A DNA stretch of 64,000 nt. Source: Mimachlamys varia. Taxonomy: Eukaryota; Mollusca; Bivalvia; Pectinida; Pectinidae. Shown here one piece after another: positions 49,016 to 59,943 of this stretch. The stretch is taken from assembly GCA_947623455.1 (NCBI GenBank), contig OX392527.1:30248201-30312200 (forward strand), read 5' to 3'. The notes under the pieces were generated by a model, which was not told where the DNA came from, made no database searches, and saw only the letters and a program-made list of their open reading frames with translations. The first letter of the stretch is position 1; each line of letters opens with the position of its first letter. The translations under genes were made by a program, and so were the position numbers.

Positions 49016-49074
49016 CTGTAATAACTTATAGGGTGATAAGGTTCTTGATTTTACAGCCAACATTAACAGGTTGA

Positions 49075-50030
49075 CGAGCCACTTCTTCTGGCAACTAGCT
49101 GTTCTAGGATATTAACCCTAATGTTCTGACAGCCAGCTGTTCTAGGATATTAACCCTAATGTTCTGACAGCCAGCTGTTCTAGGATATTATCCCTAATGT
49201 TCTGACAGCCAGCTGTTCTAGGATATTATCCCTAATGTTCTGACAGCCAGCTGTTCTAGGATATTAACCCTGATGTTCTGACAGCCAGCTGTTCTAGGAT
49301 ATTATCCCTGATGTTCTGACAGCCAGCTGTTCTAGGATATTATCCCTAATGTTCTGACAGCCAGCTGTTCTAGGATATTATCCCTAATGTTCTGACAGCC
49401 AGCTGTTCTAGGATATTATCCCTAATGTTCTAACAGCCAGCTGTTCTAGGATATTAACCCTGATGTTCTGACAGCCAGCTGTTCTAGGATATTATCCCTG
49501 ATGTTCTGACAGCCAGCTGTTCTAGGATATTAACCCTGATGTTCTGACTACCAGCTGTTCTAGGATATTAACCCTGATGTTCTGACAGCCGGTTGTTCTA
49601 GGATATTAACCCTGATGTTCTGACAGCCAGCTCTTCTAGGATATTAACCCTAATGTTGTGACAGCCAGCTGTTGAAGTAACTGGGTGACTGTCCACCTGT
49701 TCAAACAGCCAGTTACATGTGAAATGTCATCTGTTATTACAGCCATTTGCTACACGGTGTCTTCCCTTCTGTTCGTACAGCCAACTATTGCAGAGTGATA
49801 TCCCACCTGTTCCTTCATCCAACAGCCATAGGGTGTTAAACCACCTATTCTTACACCCAACTATTAAAAAGATAGTTTACCCACTTGTTAATTTGTCCAA
49901 TTTCTTGACAAGAAATTACTCACCAAGTTCTTACAGCCAACTGTTACAGGGAGATAACCCACATGTCTTTACAGCCAACTGTTACAGGGAGATAGTCCAC
50001 CTGTTCTTGCAGCAAAATGTGTAACAATGT
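49075..50030. repeat. 38-bp array, subfamily B, with degenerate tail
   Basis: About fifteen units of GATATTAACCCTAATGTTCT then GACAGCCAGCTGTTCTAG to about 49680, then worn copies (TTACAGCCAACTGTTACAGG) to about 50030. Shared ACAGCCA.CTGTT and the shared period show that A and B descend from one ancestor. Confidence 0.9.
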
Positions 50031-50509
50031 TGCGGCACCTTTCTGTTCCTACATCTGCTTGTTTATTTGTTTACATATGATGTATGTAATACTAAATGCA
50101 TGTTTTTTATTTTGAATCAAGAAAAACAAATAAAGTCAAGTTTTAAGAACTCATATTTTATCTTTGTTATTCGTAATACATAAAATGTTTAATATACCTT
50201 TTTTCATTGTTTGGTTATGCTTTTTGGTCATATTTTTCAAAGTAAAAAAGAATGTGGTCTTTTATACAGGAAAATATTTGGATACATTCATCTTGGGTGG
50301 TTGTATTCCAACTTGGCTTTTATTGCCTAACTATATGATTTTGTTACTTTTGTCAATTAACTCAAAGAGACTGATGTGATAATGTGTAAACTCATATAAC
50401 CCCTGTGACCTTGGATATTAATTAAAAGTTATTTCTGTTAGTAAAATTTATGTCCCTATAAACCAATAGATTCCTGGTACAATATAATGTATCTATGTCT
50501 TACCTCTTT
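50031..50509. other. Intergenic, nothing recognised
   Basis: AT-rich; a 71-codon hydrophobic frame at 50164 starts in AT-rich sequence and has no supporting context. Confidence 0.55.
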
Positions 50510-50815
50510 CTAGCTCACCTGGCCAAAAGGCTAACGAGATGATGCTGTGGTGTGGCGTCTGGCATTGATATCTAGCCTGTATAGCATGCTGAGATGAAGG
50601 ACTACCAAGTTTATTCAAATTTATGACCTTGACCCACTTTCAAGTCTATTTAAAATCATCAAGCAATTTCTACCTAACCAAAGGTCCCAGAGTACTGGTA
50701 TTGTTCTGTAACATTCTGGGATGAAGGGCTACAAACCTTTTTTCAAATGATTGATCTTGCTCCTCTTTTAAGAACACAGGGGTCAAATATATTAAAATCT
50801 TCAAGAAACATCTTC
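50510..50815 (+). repeat. Degraded interspersed repeat (AGCTCACCTGGCC type), copy 1
   Basis: Begins TAGCTCACCTGGCCAAAAGG and continues through GATGCTGTGGTGTGGCGTCT, with CTGGGATGAAGGGCTAC and CCTTGACC phrases. It resembles a dispersed element widespread in bivalve genomes whose 3' end reads GGCCTCTTGTTT (from memory). Truncated by the next element. Confidence 0.65.
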
Positions 50816-50827
50816 TCACTAACTAAG

Positions 50828-50979
50828 ATATCAAGCTGAAATTTGGCAATTATTTTCATTATGGTTTTAGATGATTAATAACATAAAAAGTAAATTGGAA
50901 AATTAGTTTATATATTTTATTTTAGTTTTTCAAATTTCGCAATATATATGGTTATTCTCCTGGCCACAAGTGCCTGTGG
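50828..50979. mobile_element. Half copy of the hAT-like MITE
   Basis: Matches the right half of the element at 31397-31791, from CAAGCTGAAATTTGGCAATT to CCACAAGTGCCTGTG. The left half is missing. Confidence 0.82.
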
Positions 50980-51260
50980 ACTAAACGGCGACATAGAGCT
51001 GAAAGGCTAGAGGTACGAGTTTTAGCGAAGTGTCAGAAACCTTATCCACTCAACCATATTTAAATCATTTAGTGTGAAGAAAGAGTAAACCGATTTTTTG
51101 AAACTGCAAAATTTTACCAAAATTGTTTTTGTGCATATCTAGGCACTTTTTGTGAAAATTTTGACATTTCGACCAGTAACTACACGTATTTGACATTTGG
51201 AATCCATGTCTTCTTTTACGTTTGACATTCAGCAAACGTCCTTTACTTGTTACTTAAGCA

Positions 51261-51389
51261 TTGCACAGTCTTGATATGGTCTTTATGGTCGATATAAATG
51301 ACAAAACTTCATGTTGCGTACTAGCGCAAAATGATATGTTTTGATCTTTCATTTATAACGATCATAAAGTCCATATCAAGACTGTTCAA
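51261..51389. repeat. Foldback element
   Basis: Arms TTGCACAGTCTTGATATGG and CCATATCAAGACTGTTCAA are inverted, with TCTTTATGGTCGATATAAAT and its near complement further in; 129 bp in all. Confidence 0.82.
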
Positions 51390-51611
51390 TGTGTCTATAT
51401 TTTGGTATTCCCCGTAAGTCATTTTACCTTTGGTCCTCGCTTCTTCTTCCATCTTTGACATTCAGTTCACAGGCACGTTTCCTGCAGATTTACGTATTGC
51501 ACTGGATATATTCTCCATTAGTTGTGGACTAAAAACTTAACATGTGTTCTCAGTTTGGTTTTTTTGTTTTTGTTTTTTTTTTTGTTATTCATATCAATAA
51601 TATACATATTG

Positions 51612-51733
51612 TAATACTTTTTCATTGAACAGAGGTGTAAGATAAAGAAATTCTACCCGAGGGTTTTGCCAATTTGAAAATCCCGAGGGTAGAATTTCCC
51701 CATCATACACCTTTTGTCATGAAAAAGTTTTTT
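51612..51733. repeat. Foldback element
   Basis: Arms AGGTGTAAGATAAAGAAATT and AATTTCCCCATCATACACCT are inverted, with CTACCCGAGGG and its complement near the centre. A related single arm lies at about 35688-35730 (GGTGTATGATAAGAAAATTT). Confidence 0.78.
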
Positions 51734-51831
51734 TCTCTCTCTCATTTCAACTACCTGAATAAGCTCAAAAACCCTGAAAGTTCGTTACCATTTTGAAAAT
51801 ATCATTTTCCTGGACCTTTTGAGACGAAAAC

Positions 51832-51989
51832 CACAGGGACCTGAGAATTTGTTACAGCTAGTTTTGGACCTAAAATATGGTGTTTAGAGTAATTTTTCAC
51901 ATTTGGGGGGTTAAGATCATGTGTAAAATTACTCTAAACACCCTATTTTAGGTCCAAAACTAGCTGTAACAAATTCTCAGGTCCCTGTG
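51832..51989. mobile_element. Foldback element, CACAGGGACCTG family, copy 2
   Basis: Nearly perfect palindrome: CACAGGGACCTGAGAATTTG on the left and CAAATTCTCAGGTCCCTGTG on the right, with about 70-bp arms. Younger-looking than the copy at 29683. Confidence 0.88.
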
Positions 51990-52214
51990 ACGAAAACCAG
52001 GGACGTATACGTCCCTGCAAAAACGAATCAGTCAGTGAAATTAAGCATAAACTGTTTGCATAGAAAAATAATCTAATCTTTCTAATGTTTAAAGATTTTA
52101 ATTTCATAATGTCGCCCTTTTCTCTTTTCGACATCAGAGTTGACGCATTCGTGATGTAACGTTATTGTTGAGCCATTGTGACGGCACGTCTTTTACATGC
52201 AAAGCTTCCTTACT

Positions 52215-52760
52215 AGCCCGAGATTTTCTGGCCCTTACACCAGACTGGTCTGGTGTGGGCCAGAGCCTGTTTCCTCTGACCCTAACACCAAACTTCGACA
52301 TTTTGACAGATATATTTCCTCTGGCCCTAACACCAGACTTAGACATTTTGACAGATAGATGATTTGTGTGGACCACAGCCCGTTTCCTCTGGCCCTAACA
52401 CCAGACTTAGACATTTTGACAGATAGCTTACTTGTGTGGACCAGAGCCCGTTTCCTCTGGCCCTAACACCAGACTTAGACATTTTGACAGATAGATTACT
52501 TGTGTGGACCAGAGCCCGTTTCATCTGGCCCTAACACCAGACTTAGACATTTTGACAGATAGATTACTTGTGTGGACCAGAGCCCGTTTCCTCTGGCCCT
52601 AACACCAGACTTAGACATTTTGACAGATAGATGTCTGGTGTGGGCTAGAGCCCGTTTCATCTGGCCCTAACACCAGACTTAGACATTTTGACAGATATAT
52701 TTCCTCTGGCCCTAACACCAGACTTAGATATTTTGATAGATAGATGTCTGGTGTGGGCCA
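52215..52760. repeat. ~68-bp array
   Basis: Seven to eight units around TTTCCTCTGGCCCTAACACC, AGACTTAGACATTTTGACAG and ATAGATTACTTGTGTGGACC; some units lack the final third. No gene. Confidence 0.92.
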
Positions 52761-54289
52761 CAGGATACTCGGGCTATTTCCTTACATGGACAAACACTAT
52801 CCAACATGGCGAGATATTAGAGAAATACTATTTACTTCTCTCTCTTAATTCTTCGGCCAAGCAAACTATGACTGCGTATAAAAAGTGTAATGAAAAATGC
52901 TCTGTGAATTGATGCATGTGTTTCCATATGACACTTTTCAGGCTTCAGTGCGACAACTATTCGATGACATGTGTACAGCCATTGCTATATTTCTTTAACA
53001 ATTGGAAACGTCTAACTATACAATAAATAGATGTTCAGGCAAACTTCTTATTCCATTGATGCACATTCAAATTTTTGACGGTAAAGCAGACAATGGTGGT
53101 TTCCTGTTGCGACGTTCGATCGTGTCACTACCAGAGCAATGTGACAATGAGTGTACTTAACGACCGTTATAAGTGAATATTATAGTTCGAGGTGCTAGTT
53201 ATGTTACATTTTGTTTACAAGAGATCTCAGGGGGATCTTGGCAACCATCGTTGATTATCTTCATTTGCTCTGAAAAGATTTGATATACAGTATGTCTTTC
53301 TTTTTTATTCTTTCCTCTTAAACGTATTTGACCCTAATCATATGAAATTTGAGAATCCCTATTAAGAAATAGCAACAGTAAGCCTTAACTGTAGAATTAA
53401 AGTCGGTCGGTTGCCTGTCAACAATTTTGTTTTGTTTTTGTTTTCTAATCAGTTCCAAGATACAAAAAGCACAACTAAGGACCAAGAGGAACCTACAAAC
53501 GAAATTTAATAATGATCCATTTTTTTCTCTCAAAAATTGCGGTAATCAAATAAAATCAGAGAATTCGAATGGTCCATCCAGTGTACTTGTCAAGCAATAG
53601 CGATAACAAACTATTACTGTCAAATCCCAGGTGGTTGCTTATCAACAGATTTTTGTCAAAGTTAATTTCATTGGAAGTATATATACATGTACAATGTATA
53701 GTATCTCAGTAGCCATGGCTATCGTAGCTACAATCACAGGGACTAGCCCCTGTGGCTACAGTCGTAGCCATCCACTTTAATTTTTAACAACGTATAGCAG
53801 TTTAACATGGTTAATGATGATACACAGGTATTACATTATTTTGACCACAGGATATACACAATTCTCTATAAGTACACGAATTTTCATTAAAAATGATCCC
53901 GAAACGAAGTCAGGAAAATTCATTGAAAAAAGTTGGAAATACAAAGAATATATGGCAAAATAAAAAAAAGAAGAAAGAATTTTGGCACGTCGCTGTGAAT
54001 ATAAAAAATAACAATATATCTAGTTATGTATCGCTAATTTTATAAAAAAAAAATCTATACATGTGCCATTGTGTCTTGACTGCGTACGCAGGTGCATGTC
54101 AGCTGATAGTGAATATGTTTAATTTGTTGTCAACTGCGCATGCGGGCATATAAACTGTACCGCGCAACTTCATACCTCGAAAGTCTGGTTCAGATTTATA
54201 TTTAAAAGTTTGCCATAGACAAGAAAGATTGTAAAGACTGAAAAATTGCCATTCCAATACTGCTACCACTAAACTTTGGTGCATAGGGC
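52761..54289. other. Intergenic; one hairpin
   Basis: Mostly AT-rich. A hairpin lies at 53714-53771. No exon-like sequence recognised. Confidence 0.55.
53714..53771. repeat. Hairpin ATGGCTATCGTAGCTAC...
   Basis: Arms ATGGCTATCGTAGCTACAAT and TGTGGCTACAGTCGTAGCCA pair around CAGGGACTAGCCCCTG. Probably a small foldback element. Confidence 0.75.
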
Positions 54290-54369
54290 TGTATTGTGCG
54301 AGAGATGAAACCGGAATGATGTTACGTCATTCGCTTATTTTTCCCGCGTGCAACAATTGCAATGCAAAA
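54290..54369 (+). promoter_or_regulatory. Probable promoter/5' UTR of the membrane-protein gene
   Basis: CpG-containing stretch with TTACGTCA (a CRE/ATF variant) and TTCCCGCG just before the ATG at 54370. No TATA box. Confidence 0.35.
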
Positions 54370-54429
54370 ATGGCCTGCTGCAGACGACATGTTAGGTTTA
54401 CATCTGTACATGAAGTTGAGGACAAGCAG
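54370..54429 (+). CDS. Membrane-protein gene exon 1
   Basis: ATG in AAAATGG context; encodes MACCRRHVRFTSVHEVEDKQ; donor AAGCAG|GTGAGA. Basic and Cys-rich start. Confidence 0.65.
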
Positions 54430-57400
54430 GTGAGACGTTGATATATGTTTTTTTTTATTTTCTTTTAAGTTAATATCCACGTCATGACAGTGTGAATGTT
54501 TTAGAAAAGTTATCCCCAGGGGCGGATGGGATACAGCTTCAGAGTGAGATATAATGGAATGTACCCTTCATGCATGTGGAAGGCACCGTATACATTCATC
54601 ACTTTCTTAAACATTCATCCCTACTGTACATACTACTCGTGTTCCAATCTTTTTGTCGTCTGTTCGATAAAAAACCCCCAGAGAATACCTATAGTCCGAA
54701 CTCAAGGGAAGATAACCGAACATAAAAGTGGATGCTAGAAGGACCGAGTGGTGGATGGATTTCAAATCGCTCAGCACGATCGTTCCCGCGTTCTCGTAAG
54801 AAAAAGTGAACTTTTTGTAGCCCTCCTGTCAACCCCCTGATAAGAACTGTGCTGTAGAGAATCGACAGCATCATTGGTTTAGTGGTAATTTGATTGTAAA
54901 AAGTCCAGACATGCAGGTTTTTGTCAGATTTGCTTAGCTATATATCTAGATATAAATTCAAATCAGAAAGTAAACATGTTAATTTCACACCCATTTACTG
55001 GTAGTAACATGTTATTGTGGTAAGAGATACTGGCTGTTAGTTGATATGTCTGCCATCCACCTCAATTTATTACACAAAATTGCTTAATAGATAATTCAAT
55101 TTATAAGTTTTGTCCTGAATCTCGCAGATTCTGGTAGATGGACTTTTTTCTTTGCAAAATATATACCACAGAGTTGATTTAATAGTAGATTGCTATCTTA
55201 TATATTTGATATATTTCTTGTAAATAACACGGAAACACAAATGACGAAGGAAGACAAATTTTTGACTCGTGCCCTATCCGGGCCTCGAACTCACGATCTC
55301 CGGCACCAAATCGCCTAGCCAGAAATACCTGCAGCCATTACCACTGTGCCAACTCGACATCCCCAAAAAAGGATGTTTTGAAGTGATAGACGGTCCGGTA
55401 TTCTGACATGATCATAGTGGCAAATCGTCAATTATATTTGTTGTATATATATAAGTCTGTGATATACCTGAGGTGTGGATCTAGATCCAGAAACGAGGTA
55501 CTGTAATTCAAGGTCCTGTACTTCAAGGTCATCAAGCTGTTTGGTACTGTACTTCAAGGTCAACAAGCTGTTTGGTACTGTACTTCAAGGTCAACAAGCT
55601 GTTTAGTACTGTACTTCAAGGTCAACAAGCTGTTAGGTACTGTACTTCAAGGTCCTGTACTTCAAGGTCATCAAGCTGTTTGGTACTTTACTACAAGGTC
55701 AGCAAGCTGTTAGGTACTGTACTTCAAGGTCAACAAGCTGTTTGGTACTGTACTTTAAGGTCCTGTACTTCAAGGTCAACAAGCTGTTTGGTACTGTACT
55801 TCAAGGTCAACAAGCTGTTTGGTACTGTACTTCAAGGTCAACAAGCTGTTTGGTACTGTACTTCAATGTCAACAAGCTGTTAGGCACTGTACTTCAATCA
55901 ATGTCAACAAGCTGTTTGGTACTGTACTTCAAGGTCAACAAGCTGTTTGGTACTGTACTTCAAGGTCAGCAAGCTGTTTGGTACTGTGCCTCAAGGTCAG
56001 CAAGCTGTTTTGTACTGTACTTCAAGGTCAACAAGCTGTTAGGTACTTTACTTCAAGGTCAACAAGCTGTTTGGTACTGTAATTTAAGGTCAACAAGCTG
56101 TTTGGTACTGTACTTCAAGGTCAACAAGCTGTTTGGTACTTTACTTCAAGGTCAACAAGCTGTTTGGTACTGTACTTCAAGGTCAACAAGCTGTTTGGTA
56201 CTTTACTTCAAGGTCAACAAGCTGTTTGGTACTTTACTTCAAGGTCAGCAAGCTGTTTGGTACTTTACTTCAAGGTCAACAAGCTGTTTGGTACTTTGCT
56301 TCAAGGTCAACAAGCTGTTTGGTACTTTACTTCGAGGTCAACAAGCTGTTTGGTACTGTACTTCAAGGTCAACAATCTGTTTGGTTCTGTACTTCAAGGT
56401 CAACAAGCTGTTTGGTACTGTACTTCAAGCTAGGTCAACAAGCTGTTTGGTACTGTACTTCAAGCTAGGTCAACAAGCTGTTTGGTACTGTACTTCAAGG
56501 TCAACAAGCTGTTTGGTACTGTACTTCAAGGTCAACAAGCTTTATGGTACTGTACTTCAATCAAGGTCAGCAAGCTGTTTGGTACTGTACTTCAAGGTCA
56601 ACAAGCTGTTTGGTACTGTACTTCAAGGTCAACAAGCTTTATGGTACTGTACTTCAATCAAGGTCAGCAAGCTGTTTGGTACTGTACTTCAAGGTCAACA
56701 AGCCATTGGGGACAGACATTGAAGGCAATAACCAACATATAGCTGTTAAAATGTGTAGTTTTCCTTTAATTTTTGATCAGGACATTTACGTAGAGAGATC
56801 AACCATGTACACCAATAAAAAACAATCTGTTAACTAAGCCAAACATATATCTGATTACTTTTGTCATATTTATGTTTTAGCTGTTTGAGAACATGGAAAA
56901 TGTAAGGAAGGAGCAAGTCGGCTACCATCTATATAATATTATGTCAGTATTGCTTTCATGTTATGAAACTTGCTACAAATATTGAATTAGTCATAGTAAT
57001 CACATCTATAAGTATGGCAGTCTCTATAGTACATGTACTTGCACTTAGGAAAATTCTACAAAGACTTACAGTCTTACACCATAATGTCCTTGTTCAATTT
57101 CAGGCTGGATAAATATGGCTACCATGTAGAGGTAATTTTGAATTTGAGTGTCAAAAGTCATTGATTTCTAACCAAAGTCCTACTTATCATTTCTCAAGAA
57201 CTTTATTATTCAAGAATATTGATTTAACTCTCTAAGTTATCCATGGCCAAATGGTATCTTAAGTTCTAACTTATTTATTGGATAATTTAGCAGACATGGT
57301 GGATTTTCAATCTAATTAAATTGTACTGGTTTTCATCATTTCTTTAATAAACTCCTATTGTTTATTAAGGTCTTGCTGTGAAAATTGTATAAACTTAATA

Positions 57401-58084
57401 TAATTGTGTACTAGTATGTCATTTGCACAATTTCAATCATAATGACTTTCAATGTTGATAGGACTAAGTACATGTATCAGTAAAAAACCTGTTTCATAAT
57501 ATTTTCATTTTCCCCTGAACAAATCAACAAAGGTCAATTTGATTAATCTGAAATCACAAAAATTTTTACAGAATATTTCAGATATGATTCAAGTGATGAT
57601 GATTTTAAGTTTGTTTCATAATTATAAAATAGGAGTCATGGCCAGCCTAATCTTTCAATTTTCATTTGGAATGAAAACAAATAAACCAGAATTTTCCATT
57701 GTGGATTCTTAAAAAAAAGTTTAAAATCGTTAGAAAAAAATTCTAAATTGTGAAAATAACTGTGTATTGACTTTAGCAGACCTAGATTTGAAAGTACAAT
57801 TCACTCAGTTTAGAGGGTGTAGGATCTTGATGTTGGCTTTGGTTTTCACTGCACTTTGTCTGGTCCTAGGGAGTCGTTACCTTGACAATAGATCTACGAG
57901 AGTGGAATGCTGGGAAGGCCATAACCCAACCAATGAGGCGTTTATCAAGCTGTTGTATCTAACAGTACAAGTCCCCCGCACTGTCATCAGATCAACACGT
58001 CTACTCATCACTGATAACACCCACTTCCTTACACAATTCTCTAATGATATATTATTATTGAAGTTCTATTGGATTGAAATTTGA
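54370..58084 (+). CDS. Unrecognised single-pass membrane protein (tentative model)
   Basis: Exons 54370-54429, 56881-56942 and 57104-57131 join in phase; the last is only 28 nt. They encode MACCRRHVRFTSVHEVEDKQ, LFENMENVRKEQVGYHLYNI, then MLDKYGYHVE. A fourth exon from about 57809 (acceptor TTCACTCAG, phase 0) encodes FRGCRILMLALVFTALCLVL and beyond, a membrane segment, then NRSTRVECWEGHNP, which has an N-glycosylation sequon. The frame stays open to TGA at 58082-58084, giving about 141 residues, cytoplasmic N-terminus first. A more obvious acceptor at 57779 (TTTAGCAG) is out of phase, so the join is uncertain. Instead of ending there, exon 4 might splice to 62128. I do not recognise the family. 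Confidence 0.5.
55225..55362 (-). mobile_element. tRNA-derived SINE, minus strand
   Basis: On the minus strand, GAGTTGGCACAGTGG (A-box-like) at about 55350 is followed by GTGAGTTCGAGGCCC (B-box-like), then a tail toward 55225. The spacing fits a tRNA-like pol III promoter, but the head does not fold as a functional tRNA by eye. Target duplications are not assigned. Confidence 0.65.
55495..56705 (+). repeat. 31-bp array with TCAAGGTCA in nearly every unit
   Basis: About 38 units of TACTGTACTTCAAGGTCAAC plus AAGCTGTTTGG, with one- to eight-base insertions in a few. Each unit carries TCAAGGTCA, the extended half-site bound by monomeric ERR and NR5A (SF-1/FTZ-F1) receptors; a few units have TCAATGTCA. 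Plus-strand frames up to 326 codons are products of the repeat. It sits in intron 1 of the membrane-protein gene, ending 176 bp before exon 2. Confidence 0.95.
56881..56942 (+). CDS. Membrane-protein gene exon 2
   Basis: Acceptor TTATGTTTTAG, donor TTAT|GTCAGT, phase 2. Encodes LFENMENVRKEQVGYHLYNI. Confidence 0.65.
57104..57131 (+). CDS. Membrane-protein gene exon 3 (28 nt)
   Basis: Acceptor TTCAATTTCAG, donor GAG|GTAATT. Completes Met and encodes LDKYGYHVE. GYHVE echoes GYHL of exon 2. Confidence 0.55.
57809..58084 (+). CDS. Membrane-protein gene exon 4 (transmembrane)
   Basis: The frame encodes RILMLALVFTALCLVLGS, a convincing membrane segment, then NRSTRVECWEG and a tail to TGA at 58082. 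The left boundary at 57809 is the only in-phase acceptor seen; weak donors at 57965 and 57971 would allow splicing onward in phase 0. Confidence 0.45.
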   Translation, partial: FRGCRILMLALVFTALCLVLGSRYLDNRSTRVECWEGHNPTNEAFIKLLYLTVQVPRTVIRSTRLLITDNTHFLTQFSNDILLLKFYWIEI

Positions 58085-58394
58085 ACATGGAGATGCACTT
58101 GCACTACATGGTTTCGATCGAGGAAGCAATGTTTTATTGAGAATTCCCCTGTGTTTAAGTTGAAGGGATTAGTTGAGATTTTAGAAGCATTACTATAATG
58201 TGATTGACAGATAGCTTCCATATTCAGACAGTGTTGGAATAGTCTTTTGAAAAGTACTAATGCTCGCAGTGATGCAAAATGATTTTTATGCTTGACTGCA
58301 TCCCTTGGGACTTTGTATATAATGTTTAAGAAGTCGTTGTCTGTCCTGTATTTGTTCATATATGTACATGTATACGTATCATAATTCTACCGAG

Positions 58395-58628
58395 TCGGGT
58401 GGTGCAGTGGATAGCGCACTTGCCTTTCACCAAGTTGGCCGGGGTTCGATTCCCCGATCAGACGTGAAAAGGTACGGGGTCACCTGCCCGACCACGTGGG
58501 TTTTCTCTGGGTACTCCGGTTTCCTCCCACAATAAGACCCCTCGCGCGCTAACATCCGGGCCAACAAGAGTGATTAATATAAGTTATATAGCTTGTTTCA
58601 TAATTGTTGTAAAATAAATAAAGTTTAT
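58395..58628 (+). mobile_element. tRNA-derived SINE with 14-bp target duplication
   Basis: Head GGTGCAGTGGATAGCGC (A box) and GGGTTCGATTCCC (B box), a conserved centre GGTACTCCGGTTTCCTCCCA like the core shared by several invertebrate SINEs (Meta-domain type, from memory), and an AATAAATAAAG tail. Flanked by identical ATAATTCTACCGAG at 58381-58394 and 58629-58642. Confidence 0.93.
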
Positions 58629-58914
58629 ATAATTCTACCGAGCGTTCGGTGAGGAAACTTCAGTTACAGTTTCTTCAAATGTAGAGAACAACATATATTG
58701 CACAGATATTTGTATCATCTTTTGTACAAAAATAACATCCTAACATTTTTCCGTATTTGTTTGAGCCATGCACTTGTTATCTTGTAGTGGTCTGTTAAAT
58801 TGTCTAATATTTGTGGTCGATTTTCCTCTTGTAAGTTTGTCCTTTAAAGCCTTGTCATTATGTCTTAAAAAATGCTGCACAGACCGTTATTTAACAGCCC
58901 AGGGTTATTATCCT

Positions 58915-59709
58915 TTTTGGCTCGTTTGGTACTTAAATGTACTTTGAGCTAATGCCGTGGTGCGGCATCTGTCGTCTGCCAAGCATCAAGTTTTACGAAT
59001 ATTTTAAACAACTTCTTCACAATAACCAAATTAAAAGACCCAGGGTAATGATATTTGGCAAATAGGTACCTGGGACAGGGTAATATAAAGGTTCTTCAAA
59101 TAAATGACCTTGACCTACTTTTAAGGTTGCAGGAGTCAAATGGCTAAAAATGTTTTAAATGCCTTCTGAATAACCAGAAGTACTGATACTTAGGAAGTAA
59201 CTTACATGGCCTCAAATTCTATAAAGTTTCACCAAGTGAATGACCTTTTTACTTAACTTTCAAAATCACTGAGGTGAGATATGTAAAAACAATAAAACAA
59301 TCTTCTTCTGATTAACAAAAAAGGTCCACAGTATACAGAACTGACATTTTTCCTTGGCTTGGACAGAGTGCTATAAAGTTTCCTGAAAAAAGAAGACCTT
59401 GACCTACATTCAAGGCAACATGGTTCAAATATTTAAATAAAAAAAAGCTAGGGGTCAGTCTATGTAATATCTTTAAACAATGCTTTGTACAATACCAGGA
59501 GGCCCTAGCTAGCTAGGTGGTGGTATTTGACAACATGTGTTGGGCTAGAGAACGTAGAATAAAGTTTTGTTTAGTCTGAAACATTTTTAAACCTGAGGAA
59601 ACTGATTAATTTATTGAAATATTTGCAAGGTACTTTTATTGAGAATATGCATTTTCATATGATTGCAAAAATATCCAGATGAGCATTGCAGGCTCTCTGG
59701 ACCTCTTGT
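58915..59709 (+). repeat. Degraded interspersed repeat, copy 2
   Basis: Shares with the copies at 50510 and 60925 the start GAGCTAATGCCGTGGTGCGG, several ATGACCTTGACCTAC phrases and the end CAGGCTCTCTGGACCTCTTG. Confidence 0.7.
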
Positions 59710-59795
59710 TAAGTTATGTTATCATATATCATGCTGGCCAACCCTCCCTGTTTTTGTGGGAGACTGATGATTTTAATCCTTAATTTGAGCATTTT

Positions 59796-59943
59796 CAACC
59801 AGTGAATTTAGCATCAACCAACGAATTTAGCATCAACCAGTGAATTTAGCTGCAACCAGTGAATTTAGCATCAACCAGTGAATTTAGCATCAACCAGTGA
59901 ATTTAGCATCAACCAGTGAATTTAGCATCAACCAGTGAATTTA
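59796..59943 (+). repeat. 19-bp array of ACCAGTGAATTTAGCATCA
   Basis: Eight near-perfect units; one has GCTGCA and one ACGAAT variants. Confidence 0.93.

Noticed and set aside
55742..56722. 326-codon plus-strand open frame (YFKVNKLFGTVLQGQQAVWY repeats)
   Set aside because: Made of the 31-bp array; several frames are open and the encoded repeats are artefacts of the unit.
57780..58084. Exon starting at the strong TTTAGCAG acceptor (57780)
   Set aside because: It would be out of phase with exon 3 and reach a TAG at once; the in-phase acceptor at 57808 was used, with low confidence.
58395..58470. A tRNA gene
   Set aside because: The A- and B-box sequences belong to a SINE head; the 3' part continues into the SINE body and the tRNA stems do not pair properly by eye.
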